A DNA stretch of 10,746 bases from Paracoccaceae bacterium (GTDB lineage: Bacteria > Pseudomonadota > Alphaproteobacteria > Rhodobacterales > Rhodobacteraceae), in NCBI GenBank assembly GCA_004566265.1, contig SPLB01000049.1:1-10746 (forward strand). Reading direction: 5' to 3'. Position numbers and translations under genes: made by a program. This document shows, piece after piece, positions 1 to 7,918 of this stretch. Numbering within the stretch: position 1 is the stretch's first letter; each line of letters opens with the position of its first letter. The notes beneath the pieces are model-generated. The model saw nothing but the letters and a program-made list of their open reading frames with translations. It had not been told where the DNA came from and did not search any database.

Positions 1-1
1 A

Positions 2-130
2 AAATTCCAGATCCATCCGCAGGATTTGATCATTGCCACCGAGGCCCCGATTAATGATCTGGTTAAAGTAGCCAATATCGTTGGACGGATTGTCGGCCTT
101 GCCGCAAATATCGACCGGCTCGCAGATTAG
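2..130 (+). CDS. Polysaccharide export protein, Wza-like (C-terminal fragment)
   Basis: An open frame enters from the left edge and stops at TAG 128-130, giving 42 residues. It contains IHPQDLIIATEAPINDL followed by a hydrophobic segment (VKVANIVGRIVGLAANI). This 'pgDviyVs.aPl..' pattern plus a terminal hydrophobic helix is how Wza/GumB/KpsD-type outer-membrane polysaccharide exporters end; their C-terminal helices line the outer-membrane pore. The family's N-terminal lipobox and SLBB domains lie outside the window and cannot be checked. It is co-directional with the type I secretion genes, 179 bp upstream of them, and faces the rhamnose operon further right. Family assignment rests on a short tail, so it is moderate; that this is a real coding end is more certain than its exact function. 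Confidence 0.6.
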   Translation, partial: KFQIHPQDLIIATEAPINDLVKVANIVGRIVGLAANIDRLAD

Positions 131-309
131 ACCCTGTAAAGGAGCGGGAGGCGACTCCGTGGGGACACAAGGGAACAGACCGGTGGCTGCGGGGCAGTTG
201 TGTGACATATTCCACATGCCATATCAGCCGCCACACAGCCATGGGCCGGCAACTGGACATGGCTGCTGTTGTGTGAAAAGAAGCCTGACACCAAATATTT
301 GGAACACCG
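131..309. promoter_or_regulatory. Intergenic region before the type I secretion operon, with dyads
   Basis: No gene is seen here. CAGCCATG (236-243) and CATGGCTG (258-265) form an 8-bp inverted repeat around a 14-nt loop. Flanking CACAC and GTGTG could extend it past a bulge. GTTGTGTGA occurs twice, at 197-205 and 268-276. There is no T-run after the hairpin, so it is not a textbook intrinsic terminator. The promoter of the secretion operon probably lies here, but no convincing -35/-10 pair could be picked. Confidence 0.35.
291..302. promoter_or_regulatory. 12-bp perfect palindrome at the secretion operon start
   Basis: CCAAATATTTGG is its own reverse complement and ends 7 nt before the ATG at 310. 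It occupies the place where a Shine-Dalgarno sequence would be expected, and no strong one is visible there. It could be an operator for a dimeric repressor, or simply an AT-rich initiation region. The function is inferred. Confidence 0.3.
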
Positions 310-2283
310 ATGGCACTGACACGTAAGATATATGGCCGCGAGGAGCTATTGGCCGCGCGCCGCAAAAACCGCGCGCTGTTCTGGTTTGTGGGTCTCTTCA
401 GCCTCTTTGTGAACCTGATGATGCTGACCGGGCCGCTCTATATGATGCAGGTCTATGACCGGGTGCTGGGCAGCCGTTCTGAGGCGACCCTGGTGGCGCT
501 GTCACTGCTTGTCCTATTCCTTTACACCATGATGGGTATTCTAGATGCGGTGCGCGGCCAGGTGCTGCGCCGGGCTGCGGCCCGGTTCCAGTCAGATCTG
601 GACGAGCGGGTTTTTGATGCCATGGTGCGTCGCTCGGCAGTGAAAAATGACCCCGTTGCCCAGACCGGGCTGAGCGATCTGGGAGCGGTGCAGCGTCTGA
701 TGGGCTCGCCGGTGCTGATGGCCGCCTTCGATCTGCCCTTTACCCCGGTATTTCTGGCTGGCATCGCCCTATTCCACCCCTATCTGGGGCTGCTGGCGCT
801 TGGCGGTGGTCTGGTGCTGGTCGGGATTGCGGGGCTCAACCAGATCTGCAGCAAGGATCCGGTTCAGAAAGCCAATGCAATCTCCCACCAGGCGCAGCTA
901 CGGTCTGAGGAGATCCGTACTGAGGCGGAAATGATCCAGGCCATGGGCATGCGCAAGGCGGCCTTTACCCGCTGGAAGCAAATCCGGGATGACGCCCTGA
1001 CCGCTGGTGTCAGCGCAGCCGATACCAGCGGTGGCTTCACCACGCTGACAAAATCGCTGCGGCTGTTTTTGCAATCGGCCATGCTGGGCATGGGCGCCTA
1101 TCTGGTGCTGCAGAACGAGGTCACGGCCGGCGCGATCATCGCAGGCTCGATTCTCTTGGGCCGTGCCCTGGCTCCGATCGAACTGGGTCTGGGCCAATGG
1201 GCTAGCGTTCAGCGGGCCCGCAAGGGCTGGCAGAATCTCTGCGAGCTGCTGGAAAGCACCCCGCCAGAGGAGGATCGCACCGCCCTGCCCAAACCCCAAG
1301 CCAAACTGGATGTGCAGGCCCTGGCCGTTGTCGCCCCCGGGGAGACAACAATGCAGCTGCGCGGCGTGACATTCAAAGTTGTGCCCGGTCAGGCCGTGGG
1401 CGTGATCGGTCCCTCCGGGTCGGGCAAATCCACCCTGGCCAAGGCGCTGACCGGCGCCTGGCGGGCCGCAGCAGGCGCCATCCGTCTGGATGGGGCGGCG
1501 CTGAACCAATATGCACCCGATGTTCTAGGCCAGCACATTGGCTATCTGCCTCAGCGGGTGCAGCTGTTTGAGGGCACCATTGCACAGAACATCGCCCGCC
1601 TGTCCGACAACCCGGACCCCGAACAAGTGGTTGCCGCCGCCAAGAAGGCCGCTGCCCACGACATGATCGTGAAGCTGCCTGATGGCTATGACACCCATGT
1701 GCGGGCCAATGGCGGCCGTCTCTCCGGCGGCCAGATTCAGCGGATCGGCCTGGCACGGGCGCTGTATGGTAGCCCAGTCATTGTCATTCTGGATGAGCCG
1801 AACTCGAACCTCGACAATGAAGGATCGGTGGCGCTGAACCATGCGATCAAGCAGATGAAGGCCGAGGGCTGCTCGGTCCTGATCATGGCCCATCGCCCGG
1901 CCGCCATCCAGGAATGTGAAATGCTTCTGGTCATCGATCAGGGTGTGATGACGGCCTTTGGTCCCAAGGATCAGGTCCTGAAAGGGATGGTGGCCAACCA
2001 TAAGGACATCACCAAAAACGCGGCCGCTGGTCACATGGGTCACATTGGCCAGCGACCCGTGCAGCCCGCCCAACGCCCTGCCCAGACGGCCCCAGCCCCG
2101 GCCGGAGTCGGCGGCCAAGCACAGGCCACACCAGCTACTCCTGCCGCACAAGCCTCTTCTAATCAGAAAGTCATCGGCCGGATTGCTAATGATCGAAGCG
2201 CCCAGAGCCAGCCGCAAACGCCGCATCAGACCGCACCGAGCGCAGAGGTCGGCACCACCGCAACCAAAAAGGCGGATTCATGA
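310..2283 (+). CDS. prtD: Type I secretion ABC transporter, PrtD family
   Basis: Inner-membrane ABC exporter subunit that would use ATP to push an unfolded protein substrate through a type I channel. Residues 1-300 are the membrane domain, with hydrophobic segments near 22-44, 58-80, 140-180 and 252-290. The nucleotide-binding domain follows: Walker A GPSGSGKST 367-375, Q-loop Gln415, signature LSGGQ 471-475, Walker B ending Asp495-Glu496 in LDEPNSNLD, and switch His528. LDEPNSNLD and the absence of an N-terminal C39 peptidase-like domain point to the PrtD/AprD/LapB-like class rather than peptidase-containing exporters. At 657 aa it exceeds the usual 550-590; the excess is a Pro/Ala/Gln-rich tail after about residue 572. 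Its stop overlaps the next start (ATGA), indicating translational coupling to the fusion protein. Family call is firm; substrate unknown. Confidence 0.93.
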   Translation: MALTRKIYGREELLAARRKNRALFWFVGLFSLFVNLMMLTGPLYMMQVYDRVLGSRSEATLVALSLLVLFLYTMMGILDAVRGQVLRRAAARFQSDLDERVFDAMVRRSAVKNDPVAQTGLSDLGAVQRLMGSPVLMAAFDLPFTPVFLAGIALFHPYLGLLALGGGLVLVGIAGLNQICSKDPVQKANAISHQAQLRSEEIRTEAEMIQAMGMRKAAFTRWKQIRDDALTAGVSAADTSGGFTTLTKSLRLFLQSAMLGMGAYLVLQNEVTAGAIIAGSILLGRALAPIELGLGQWASVQRARKGWQNLCELLESTPPEEDRTALPKPQAKLDVQALAVVAPGETTMQLRGVTFKVVPGQAVGVIGPSGSGKSTLAKALTGAWRAAAGAIRLDGAALNQYAPDVLGQHIGYLPQRVQLFEGTIAQNIARLSDNPDPEQVVAAAKKAAAHDMIVKLPDGYDTHVRANGGRLSGGQIQRIGLARALYGSPVIVILDEPNSNLDNEGSVALNHAIKQMKAEGCSVLIMAHRPAAIQECEMLLVIDQGVMTAFGPKDQVLKGMVANHKDITKNAAAGHMGHIGQRPVQPAQRPAQTAPAPAGVGGQAQATPATPAAQASSNQKVIGRIANDRSAQSQPQTPHQTAPSAEVGTTATKKADS

Positions 2284-3608
2284 GCACTGAAAGCCTGAAC
2301 CAGAAAAAGCGCGACAATTCATGGTCCGTGCGCGGCTCCATGATTATCGGCATGCTGGGTATGGCCATCCTGGTTGGCGGTTTCGGAGCCTGGGCCACTC
2401 TGTCCCAGATCGCCGGCGCCGTGGTGGCTTCGGGGAGTATCGAGGTTGATCGCGACCGGCAGGTCGTACAGCATATTGACGGCGGTATTGTTGCTGAAAT
2501 TCTGGTGGATGAAGGCGATAGCGTCACCGCAGGTCAGGCCCTTTTGCGGCTGGACGACACCCGACTCAGCTCAGAACTAGTCATTACCGAAGGCCAGCTG
2601 TTTGAGCTGATGGCCCGTCGGGGCCGGCTGGAAGCCGAACGCGATGATCTGGATGGGATCACCTTTGACCCAGACCTGCTGAGCGCCGCCGCAGACCGCG
2701 CGGAAGTGGCCGAACTGATGACAGGCCAGGAACGTCTGTTTCTGGCCCGCCGGGACTCGGTCTCCAAAGAAGTTGAACAGATGGCCAAACGTGCGGGCCA
2801 GATCCGGCAGCAGATCATCGGCGTGCAGGCCCAGCAGGCCTCGCGGCGGGAACAGCTGGAGCTGATCTCCCAGGAGCTGGAAAATCAGCAGACCCTGCTG
2901 GATCGCGGGCTGGCACAGGCGTCAACCGTGTTGAATCTGCGCCGCACCGAAGCCGATCTGAAAGGCTCTCTGGGTGAGCTGATTGCCTCCGAGGCGCAGG
3001 CCGAGGGTCGCATCACCGAATTGGACATCGAAGCGCTGAAGCTGGAAAGCAACCGCCGCGAACAGGCGATCACGCGCCTACGGGATCTGCGCTATCGCGA
3101 ACTGGAGCTGGCCGAGAAACGCCGCAGCCTCATCGAGCGGCTGAACCGCCTGGAAATCGGCGCACCGGTGTCGGGCATCGTCTATGGGCTGGAGGTACAG
3201 ACCCCCCGGTCGGTCATCCGCCCCGCAGACCCCGTGCTCTATCTGGTGCCGCAGGACCGGCCGCTGGTGATCACCGCCCAGGTTGCCACCACCGACATCG
3301 ACCAGATCTTTTTTGGCCAGACCGTCTCTCTGCGCCTGCCGGCGCTGGATCAGCGACAAACACCGGAACTGTTTGGCACCGTGTCGCTGGTGTCGGCCGA
3401 CGCCTTTGAAGATCCGGCCACCGGAGCCGCGTTTTATCGGGCTGAAATTGAGCTGAACCCCGGGGAAACAGACCGCTTGCCCGAAGGCTCAGTACTGATC
3501 CCCGGCATGCCGGTGGAAAGTTATATCAAAACGGCCGACCGTAGCCCGCTGTCGTATCTGATACAGCCTTTGACAGATTATTTTGTCAAAGCCTTCCGCG
3601 AAAGCTGA
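2280..3608 (+). CDS. prtE: Type I secretion membrane fusion protein, HlyD/PrtE family
   Basis: Periplasmic adaptor linking the ABC exporter to an outer-membrane TolC-like channel. The 442 residues show a short cytoplasmic N-terminus, one membrane anchor at about 20-40, and the first lipoyl-like half with VQHIDGGIVAEILVDEGD around 63-80. A long Glu/Arg/Gln-rich stretch predicted to form coiled-coil hairpins runs from about 95 to 290. The second lipoyl half follows (LEIGAPVSGIVYGL), then a beta-barrel region with PLVITAQV and a typical PrtE-like ending, PLTDYFVKAFRES. Length and domain order fit the type I HlyD family. The ATG overlaps the stop of the ABC transporter by 4 nt, so both are made from one transcript. 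No outer-membrane partner or substrate follows; the next gene is convergent. Confidence 0.93.
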   Translation: MSTESLNQKKRDNSWSVRGSMIIGMLGMAILVGGFGAWATLSQIAGAVVASGSIEVDRDRQVVQHIDGGIVAEILVDEGDSVTAGQALLRLDDTRLSSELVITEGQLFELMARRGRLEAERDDLDGITFDPDLLSAAADRAEVAELMTGQERLFLARRDSVSKEVEQMAKRAGQIRQQIIGVQAQQASRREQLELISQELENQQTLLDRGLAQASTVLNLRRTEADLKGSLGELIASEAQAEGRITELDIEALKLESNRREQAITRLRDLRYRELELAEKRRSLIERLNRLEIGAPVSGIVYGLEVQTPRSVIRPADPVLYLVPQDRPLVITAQVATTDIDQIFFGQTVSLRLPALDQRQTPELFGTVSLVSADAFEDPATGAAFYRAEIELNPGETDRLPEGSVLIPGMPVESYIKTADRSPLSYLIQPLTDYFVKAFRES

Positions 3609-3632
3609 CGGAACGTCCACCAAACGACTTTG

Positions 3633-3670
3633 GAGGGCCCTCTGGCGGCCGATCACCAAGCAGGCCGCCA
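3633..3670. terminator. Possible bidirectional terminator between convergent genes
   Basis: The 116-bp gap between the convergent fusion-protein and glycosyltransferase genes holds two adjacent dyads. GAGGGCCCTC (3633-3642) is a perfect 10-bp palindrome. TGGCGGCC (3643-3650) pairs with GGCCGCCA (3663-3670) around a 12-nt loop. The position suits transcription termination for both operons, but neither side carries a clear T-run, so this is only a candidate. Confidence 0.35.
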
Positions 3671-3724
3671 TTGCCTCATCATCACCGAGCTTATCAGTCT
3701 CTAAACCACTGCCTTGCTTCAATT

Positions 3725-4987
3725 TCAGATCTGCACGGGATCTGCGGTGGTGACCAAGGCGTTGATCTGAGCAATATGCTCGGGCAGGCAGCGGGTCAGG
3801 AAATCATATTCCTGCACCACATGGGCCCGTGCCGCAGGCCCCAGATGGGCAAATTTTTCCGGCTGTGCCAACACCTCAGCCACCTGTGCCGCCAGTGCCG
3901 CCGGGTCAAAGAAATCCACCAGAAGACCGGTTTCGCCATGGGTGATCGCCTCGCGCACCGGGGCCACATCAGCGGCCACAACGGTGGCCTGCATTGCCAT
4001 GGACTCCAGCAATGACCAACTGAGAACAAAAGGCATGGTCAGATAGATATGGCAGCGGCTGATCTGGATGATCTGGCACAGGGAATCATAAGGCACCCGC
4101 CCCAGGAAATGCACCCGGCTCCAGTCGACGCGTTCGCCCAGTTCGGCCTCCATCTCACCGCGCAGCCCACCGGGGTGTTCACTTTCGGCCCCATAGGAGG
4201 TCTCACTGCCACCAATCATCAGAATCCGTGCATTGGGCCGGACTCTCTGAATATCCGGAAGGGCGCGCATCATGATATGGAAACCGCGGGCGCGCTCCAT
4301 GTTGCGGGCCACATAGGTGATCACTTCATCCTCACGGGTCAGCGAGCGGTCCAACCGCCCCAAGCGCAGTTCTGCCTTGGGATCTGGGCCCAGCTTGTCA
4401 GTGCGGATGCCATCATGGCAGACATACATCGTGTCATGATACAGTTTCGGGAAACGGTCCCGCTGCCAATAGGTGGGCACGTGGCCCCGGTCAACAACAC
4501 CGAAGTTCAGGCAGGGCACCGCATTGCGACCACGGTTGAAATAAGGGGTCTGAGGATTGGGTGGGCGTTCTGGATCAAACCCCACCAGACCACCCGTCAT
4601 ATTATAGTAGTATTCAAAGAAACCGATGATCGGCACATCGGGCCATAGATCCTTGAAAAAAGACAGCTCACCCCAACCGGTATGACCCAGAATAATATCG
4701 GGGCGGAAGCCCGTGTCTTTCTCGTATTTCTGCATACCCCGCACCGCGCCATATCCGACTCCGGCCGCCGCTTCCCAATCCTTTGACAGACCAAAAGCGT
4801 CCTTCTTTGGCTCATGGAAAGGCTGATAGCTCAGGGTGGTGACCCCCGGCAGCCTTACATCCCGGCGCTGGGTCAGGAAAACAATCTCGTGGATAGGTTC
4901 CGCGGCGGCCGCGTTCTGAGCCGCCAGCCACTGGATCAGCTCCCGATACTGACCAGGCATGTTCTGATGCACAAACAAAAATTTCAC
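3725..4987 (-). CDS. Glycosyltransferase, GT4-like (Glyco_trans_4_3 type)
   Basis: Cytoplasmic GT-B glycosyltransferase, likely adding a sugar (possibly rhamnose, given the operon) to a surface glycan. The chosen start is GTG at 4987: AAGGAGA (5000-4994) lies 6 nt upstream, and the protein then begins VKFLFVHQNMPGQYREL, the usual N-terminus of this group. An in-frame ATG at 5026 would add 13 basic residues with no homology character and would overlap rmlA. The product is 420 aa. The N-terminal domain carries GHTGWGELSFFKDLWPD. The C-terminal donor domain shows ARNMERARGFHIMMRALP and SWSLLESMA with Glu328, followed by APVREAI and GETGLLVDF. Of the canonical EX7E pair, the first Glu is Phe320. 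It is last in the operon, 35 nt after rmlA. Donor and acceptor cannot be read from sequence. Confidence 0.85.
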   Translation of the reverse strand: MKFLFVHQNMPGQYRELIQWLAAQNAAAAEPIHEIVFLTQRRDVRLPGVTTLSYQPFHEPKKDAFGLSKDWEAAAGVGYGAVRGMQKYEKDTGFRPDIILGHTGWGELSFFKDLWPDVPIIGFFEYYYNMTGGLVGFDPERPPNPQTPYFNRGRNAVPCLNFGVVDRGHVPTYWQRDRFPKLYHDTMYVCHDGIRTDKLGPDPKAELRLGRLDRSLTREDEVITYVARNMERARGFHIMMRALPDIQRVRPNARILMIGGSETSYGAESEHPGGLRGEMEAELGERVDWSRVHFLGRVPYDSLCQIIQISRCHIYLTMPFVLSWSLLESMAMQATVVAADVAPVREAITHGETGLLVDFFDPAALAAQVAEVLAQPEKFAHLGPAARAHVVQEYDFLTRCLPEHIAQINALVTTADPVQI

Positions 4988-4993
4988 GGCGCG

Positions 4994-5000
4994 TCTCCTT
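4994..5000 (-). promoter_or_regulatory. Ribosome binding site of the glycosyltransferase
   Basis: AAGGAGA on the minus strand, 6 nt before GTG 4987. It decides the start codon against the upstream in-frame ATG at 5026. Confidence 0.75.
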
Positions 5001-5022
5001 CCCCTGTTCAGCCCCGCCTGTA

Positions 5023-5898
5023 TCATGCGTCAGGCAGACCTTCCAGATAGGCGCCATAGGCATTTTTGGCGAATTTTGCGGCCTGGGCCTTCAGCCTTGC
5101 CGCATCGATCCAGCCCTGTTCATAGGCAATCTCTTCGGGGCTGCCGGTCTGTAGACCCTGACGTTCTTGCAGGGTGCGCACAAAATTGCCTGCATCCAGC
5201 AGGGAGCCATGGGTGCCGGTATCCAGCCAGGCATACCCCCGGCCCATGGTTTCCACCTTGAGGCACCCCTCATTCAGATACATCTGCAACAGATCGGTGA
5301 TTTCCAACTCGCCGCGCGCACTGGGCTGCACCTGTCGCGCCCGCTGAGGCGCGCTGCCATCCAGGAAATACAGGCCCGTCACCGCATAATTGGACGGCGG
5401 CGTGGCGGGTTTTTCAATGATTTCCTGCGCCGTGCCATCGTCGTTGAACGCCACCACGCCATAGCGCTCTGGATCTGCCACGTGATAGCCAAACACCGAG
5501 CCCCCCACCCTCTGCTGATCCGCGGCCGCCAGCAGTTTCGGCAGACCATGGCCAAAAAAGACATTGTCCCCCAGCACCAGCGCCGAAGGCGCCCCGTCCA
5601 GAAAGGCCTCAGCCAGGATAAATGCCTGTGCCAGACCATCGGGGCTGGATTGCACCACGTAGGTCAGCTCAATCCCCCACTGGCTGCCATCGCCCAGGAG
5701 GCGGCGGAACTGTTCCTGATCTTGCGGGGTGGTGATCACGCAGATCTCGCGGATACCCGCCAGCATCAGCACGGATAACGGATAATAGATCATTGGTTTG
5801 TCATAAAGCGGCAGCAGCTGTTTGGAGACCGCAATGGTGATCGGATAAAGCCGCGTGCCGGATCCACCGGCCAGAATGATGCCCTTACGTGCTGTCAT
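5023..5898 (-). CDS. rmlA: Glucose-1-phosphate thymidylyltransferase RmlA
   Basis: First enzyme of dTDP-L-rhamnose synthesis: glucose-1-phosphate plus dTTP gives dTDP-glucose and pyrophosphate. The 291-residue length matches the short RmlA type. Visible motifs are the nucleotide-binding GGSGTRLYP at 11-19, Lys26 in [21 protein letters not shown] around 109-118 with Asp111 for metal binding, EKP at 162-164 and WLDTGTH at 224-230 with Asp226. The start at 5898 is chosen because [12 protein letters not shown] is the canonical N-terminus, its ATG overlaps the rmlD stop (ATGA), and GGGAG lies just upstream. The frame stays open further 5' but only as rmlD antiphase sequence. Its C-terminus ([10 protein letters not shown]) is intact. 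Confidence 0.95.
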   Translation of the reverse strand: MTARKGIILAGGSGTRLYPITIAVSKQLLPLYDKPMIYYPLSVLMLAGIREICVITTPQDQEQFRRLLGDGSQWGIELTYVVQSSPDGLAQAFILAEAFLDGAPSALVLGDNVFFGHGLPKLLAAADQQRVGGSVFGYHVADPERYGVVAFNDDGTAQEIIEKPATPPSNYAVTGLYFLDGSAPQRARQVQPSARGELEITDLLQMYLNEGCLKVETMGRGYAWLDTGTHGSLLDAGNFVRTLQERQGLQTGSPEEIAYEQGWIDAARLKAQAAKFAKNAYGAYLEGLPDA

Positions 5899-6746
5899 GA
5901 GAGCTCTCCCAAATCCTTCAATATATCGCGCAAGCCTGCCCGCCAGTCCGGCTGCGAGATACCAAAAATATCCTCTAATGTGGTGCAACTCAGCCTAGAA
6001 TTCAGAGGCCGCGCCGCCGGCGTGGGATAGGTTGAACTCGGAATATCTACCACCGCACAGGCCAGGCCTGCCTGTTCAAAAATCGCACGGGCAAAACCCG
6101 CCCAGCTGGTCTGCGGCGCACCCGCCATGTGATAGATGCCGGATTTGCCCGGATCCTGCGCCAGCTGCCGCGCCATGGCAATGCAGGCGGCGGCAATCGC
6201 GCGCGCGGGCGTTGGCGCGCCAATCTGATCGGCAACAATGGTCAGCCGCTCGCGCTCTTTACCGAGGCGCAGCATGGTTTTCACAAAATTATTGCCGTAG
6301 GCTGACACCACCCAGGAGGTCCGCAGGATGGCATAGGCCCCACCCACCGCACGCACCGCGTCTTCGCCCGCCAGTTTGGAGCGGCCATAGGCATTCAAGG
6401 GCGCGGTGGCATCCCCGGACTGCCAAGGGGCAGTACCGCTGCCGTCAAAGACATAATCGGTCGAGACTGTGACAAAGGGAACGCCCAAATCTTTACAGGC
6501 CTGCGCCATCTCGCCGGGGGCTTTGCCGTTGACCACCGTTGCCAGGGCTTCTTCCTCTTCCGCCTTGTCGACGCCCGTGTAGGCGGCGGCATTGATCACG
6601 GCACCCGGCCGCGCCTGCCGGATCGCTTCTGCACAGGCGTCAGGATCACTCAAATCCGCCCGCGCTCGGCCCAAACAGATAACGCACTCATGCGCCGCCA
6701 GTTCGCGCGCCAGCTGACCGGTCTCGCCAAACACCAGGATCGTCAT
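5895..6746 (-). CDS. rmlD: dTDP-4-dehydrorhamnose reductase RmlD
   Basis: Last enzyme of the pathway: NAD(P)H-dependent reduction of dTDP-4-keto-L-rhamnose to dTDP-L-rhamnose. This 283-aa short-chain dehydrogenase fold shows the cofactor motif GETGQLA at 7-13, [14 protein letters not shown] around 50-63, the STDYVFDG motif with Thr96, and the catalytic pair Tyr120 and Lys124 ([10 protein letters not shown]). The start at 6746 is preferred over an in-frame ATG at 6833, because the fold begins with [10 protein letters not shown] and AAGGGGTG lies upstream; the 29 extra residues look unstructured. It is 100 nt after rmlB, the longest gap in the operon, and overlaps rmlA by 4 nt. Confidence 0.95.
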   Translation of the reverse strand: MTILVFGETGQLARELAAHECVICLGRARADLSDPDACAEAIRQARPGAVINAAAYTGVDKAEEEEALATVVNGKAPGEMAQACKDLGVPFVTVSTDYVFDGSGTAPWQSGDATAPLNAYGRSKLAGEDAVRAVGGAYAILRTSWVVSAYGNNFVKTMLRLGKERERLTIVADQIGAPTPARAIAAACIAMARQLAQDPGKSGIYHMAGAPQTSWAGFARAIFEQAGLACAVVDIPSSTYPTPAARPLNSRLSCTTLEDIFGISQPDWRAGLRDILKDLGELS

Positions 6747-6789
6747 GCCCACCCCTTCTTCTTTGTCACAAACACTCCCTGCCCACTGC

Positions 6790-6812
6790 CCGGCAGGCGG
6801 CTGTGCTGCCGG
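6790..6812 (-). other. Intercistronic hairpin between rmlB and rmlD
   Basis: CCGGCAG (6790-6796) and CTGCCGG (6806-6812) form a 7-bp GC-rich stem with a 9-nt loop inside the 100-nt rmlB-rmlD gap. No T-run follows on the minus strand, so it is more likely an RNA stability or processing element, or chance, than a terminator. Confidence 0.3.
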
Positions 6813-6846
6813 AAGGGGAGGCAGGCTATACACCCGGAAAGCCTCT

Positions 6847-7899
6847 TCACTTTCCTGTCCCCAGCCGCTTACCCACCCCGTCGCGGTCCTGCAGGGCGCG
6901 CCACCAAGCCTCGTTGTCGAGATACCACTGTACGGTTTTCTCCAGACCTTCCTCTACCGTGACGGACGGGCGCCAGCCCAGCTCCTCGCGCAGGCGGGTG
7001 GGATCGATCGCATAGCGCGCATCATGACCGGGGCGATCGGTGACAAAGGTGATCTGGTCACTGTAGGGTCTGCCGTCTGCGCGCGGGCGTTTGGCGTCCA
7101 GAATGACACAAAGCGTCTGCACCAGCTCCAGGTTAGACCGCTCATTCTCGCCGCCGATATTATAGCTGCGCCCCAGTGCCCCCTTTTGCACCACCAACAA
7201 GAGCGCCTCCGCGTGATCCTCCACATAGAGCCAGTCGCGCACATTGGAGCCGTCACCGTAGATCGGCAGCTCTTTGCCGGCCAGCGCATTGAGGATCACC
7301 ACCGGGATCAGCTTTTCCGGAAAATGGAAAGGGCCGTAGTTATTGGAACAGTTGGTCAGCACCACCGGCAGCCCGTAGGTCTCGGCCCAGGCGCGGACCA
7401 GATGGTCGCTGGCGGCCTTCGACGCCGAATAAGGCGAGCGCGGATCATAGGATGTGTCTTCGGTGAACTGCACCGCGGGGTCGGCGGGCAGGCTGCCGTA
7501 GACCTCATCTGTTGAGATGTGGTGGAAACGGAAGGCATCCGGTTTGCCCGCCTGCATCCAATATTTGCGCGCCGCCTCCAGCATGTTAAATGTGCCGGTG
7601 ATATTGGTCTCGATAAAGTCGCCAGGTCCGTCGATCGAACGGTCAACATGGCTTTCGGCCGCCAGATGCATCACTGAATCGGGTTTGTGACGCTCAAAAA
7701 CAGTGTCTAATGCGGCGCGATCACGAATATCGACCTGTTCAAACACATAATCCGGGCTAACGGCCACGCTGGCCACGTTGTCAAGGCAGGCGGCATAGGT
7801 CAGCGCATCCAAATTGACCACCTGATGGCCGCGCGAGATGGCCAGCCGCACCACGGCGGAGCCGATAAAGCCGGCGCCGCCGGTCACAAGCAGTTTCAT
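6847..7899 (-). CDS. rmlB: dTDP-glucose 4,6-dehydratase RmlB
   Basis: Second pathway step: NAD+-dependent conversion of dTDP-glucose to dTDP-4-keto-6-deoxyglucose. The 350-aa extended SDR protein has the Rossmann motif GGAGFIGS at 7-14, [12 protein letters not shown] at 78-89, the catalytic STDEVYG with Thr130, Asp131 and Glu132, and Tyr157 with Lys161 ([12 protein letters not shown]). [17 protein letters not shown] and the sugar-nucleotide segment [14 protein letters not shown] are also present, as is typical for RmlB. GGGAGG (7913-7908) sits 8 nt before the ATG and settles the start. It follows rmlC by 19 nt. All catalytic residues are present, so it should be active. Confidence 0.96.
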   Translation of the reverse strand: MKLLVTGGAGFIGSAVVRLAISRGHQVVNLDALTYAACLDNVASVAVSPDYVFEQVDIRDRAALDTVFERHKPDSVMHLAAESHVDRSIDGPGDFIETNITGTFNMLEAARKYWMQAGKPDAFRFHHISTDEVYGSLPADPAVQFTEDTSYDPRSPYSASKAASDHLVRAWAETYGLPVVLTNCSNNYGPFHFPEKLIPVVILNALAGKELPIYGDGSNVRDWLYVEDHAEALLLVVQKGALGRSYNIGGENERSNLELVQTLCVILDAKRPRADGRPYSDQITFVTDRPGHDARYAIDPTRLREELGWRPSVTVEEGLEKTVQWYLDNEAWWRALQDRDGVGKRLGTGK

Positions 7900-7918
7900 C
7901 CCTCAATCCTCCCGGATC

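Noticed and set aside
898..1509. Minus-strand open frames opposite the ABC transporter
   Set aside because: Antiphase shadows of a gene with a full set of ATPase motifs; no own start signals or motifs.
5167..5778. Long plus-strand open frames opposite the rml and glycosyltransferase genes
   Set aside because: They are antisense to well-supported genes, lack family motifs and ribosome sites, and are expected in GC-rich coding DNA.
5899..5988. Longer start for rmlA at ATG 5988
   Set aside because: The extension lies inside rml[13 protein letters not shown] with the ATGA overlap is the normal RmlA start.
6747..6833. Longer start for rmlD at ATG 6833
   Set aside because: The 29 added residues are Pro/Ala-rich and precede the canonical [10 protein letters not shown] start, which has its own ribosome site.
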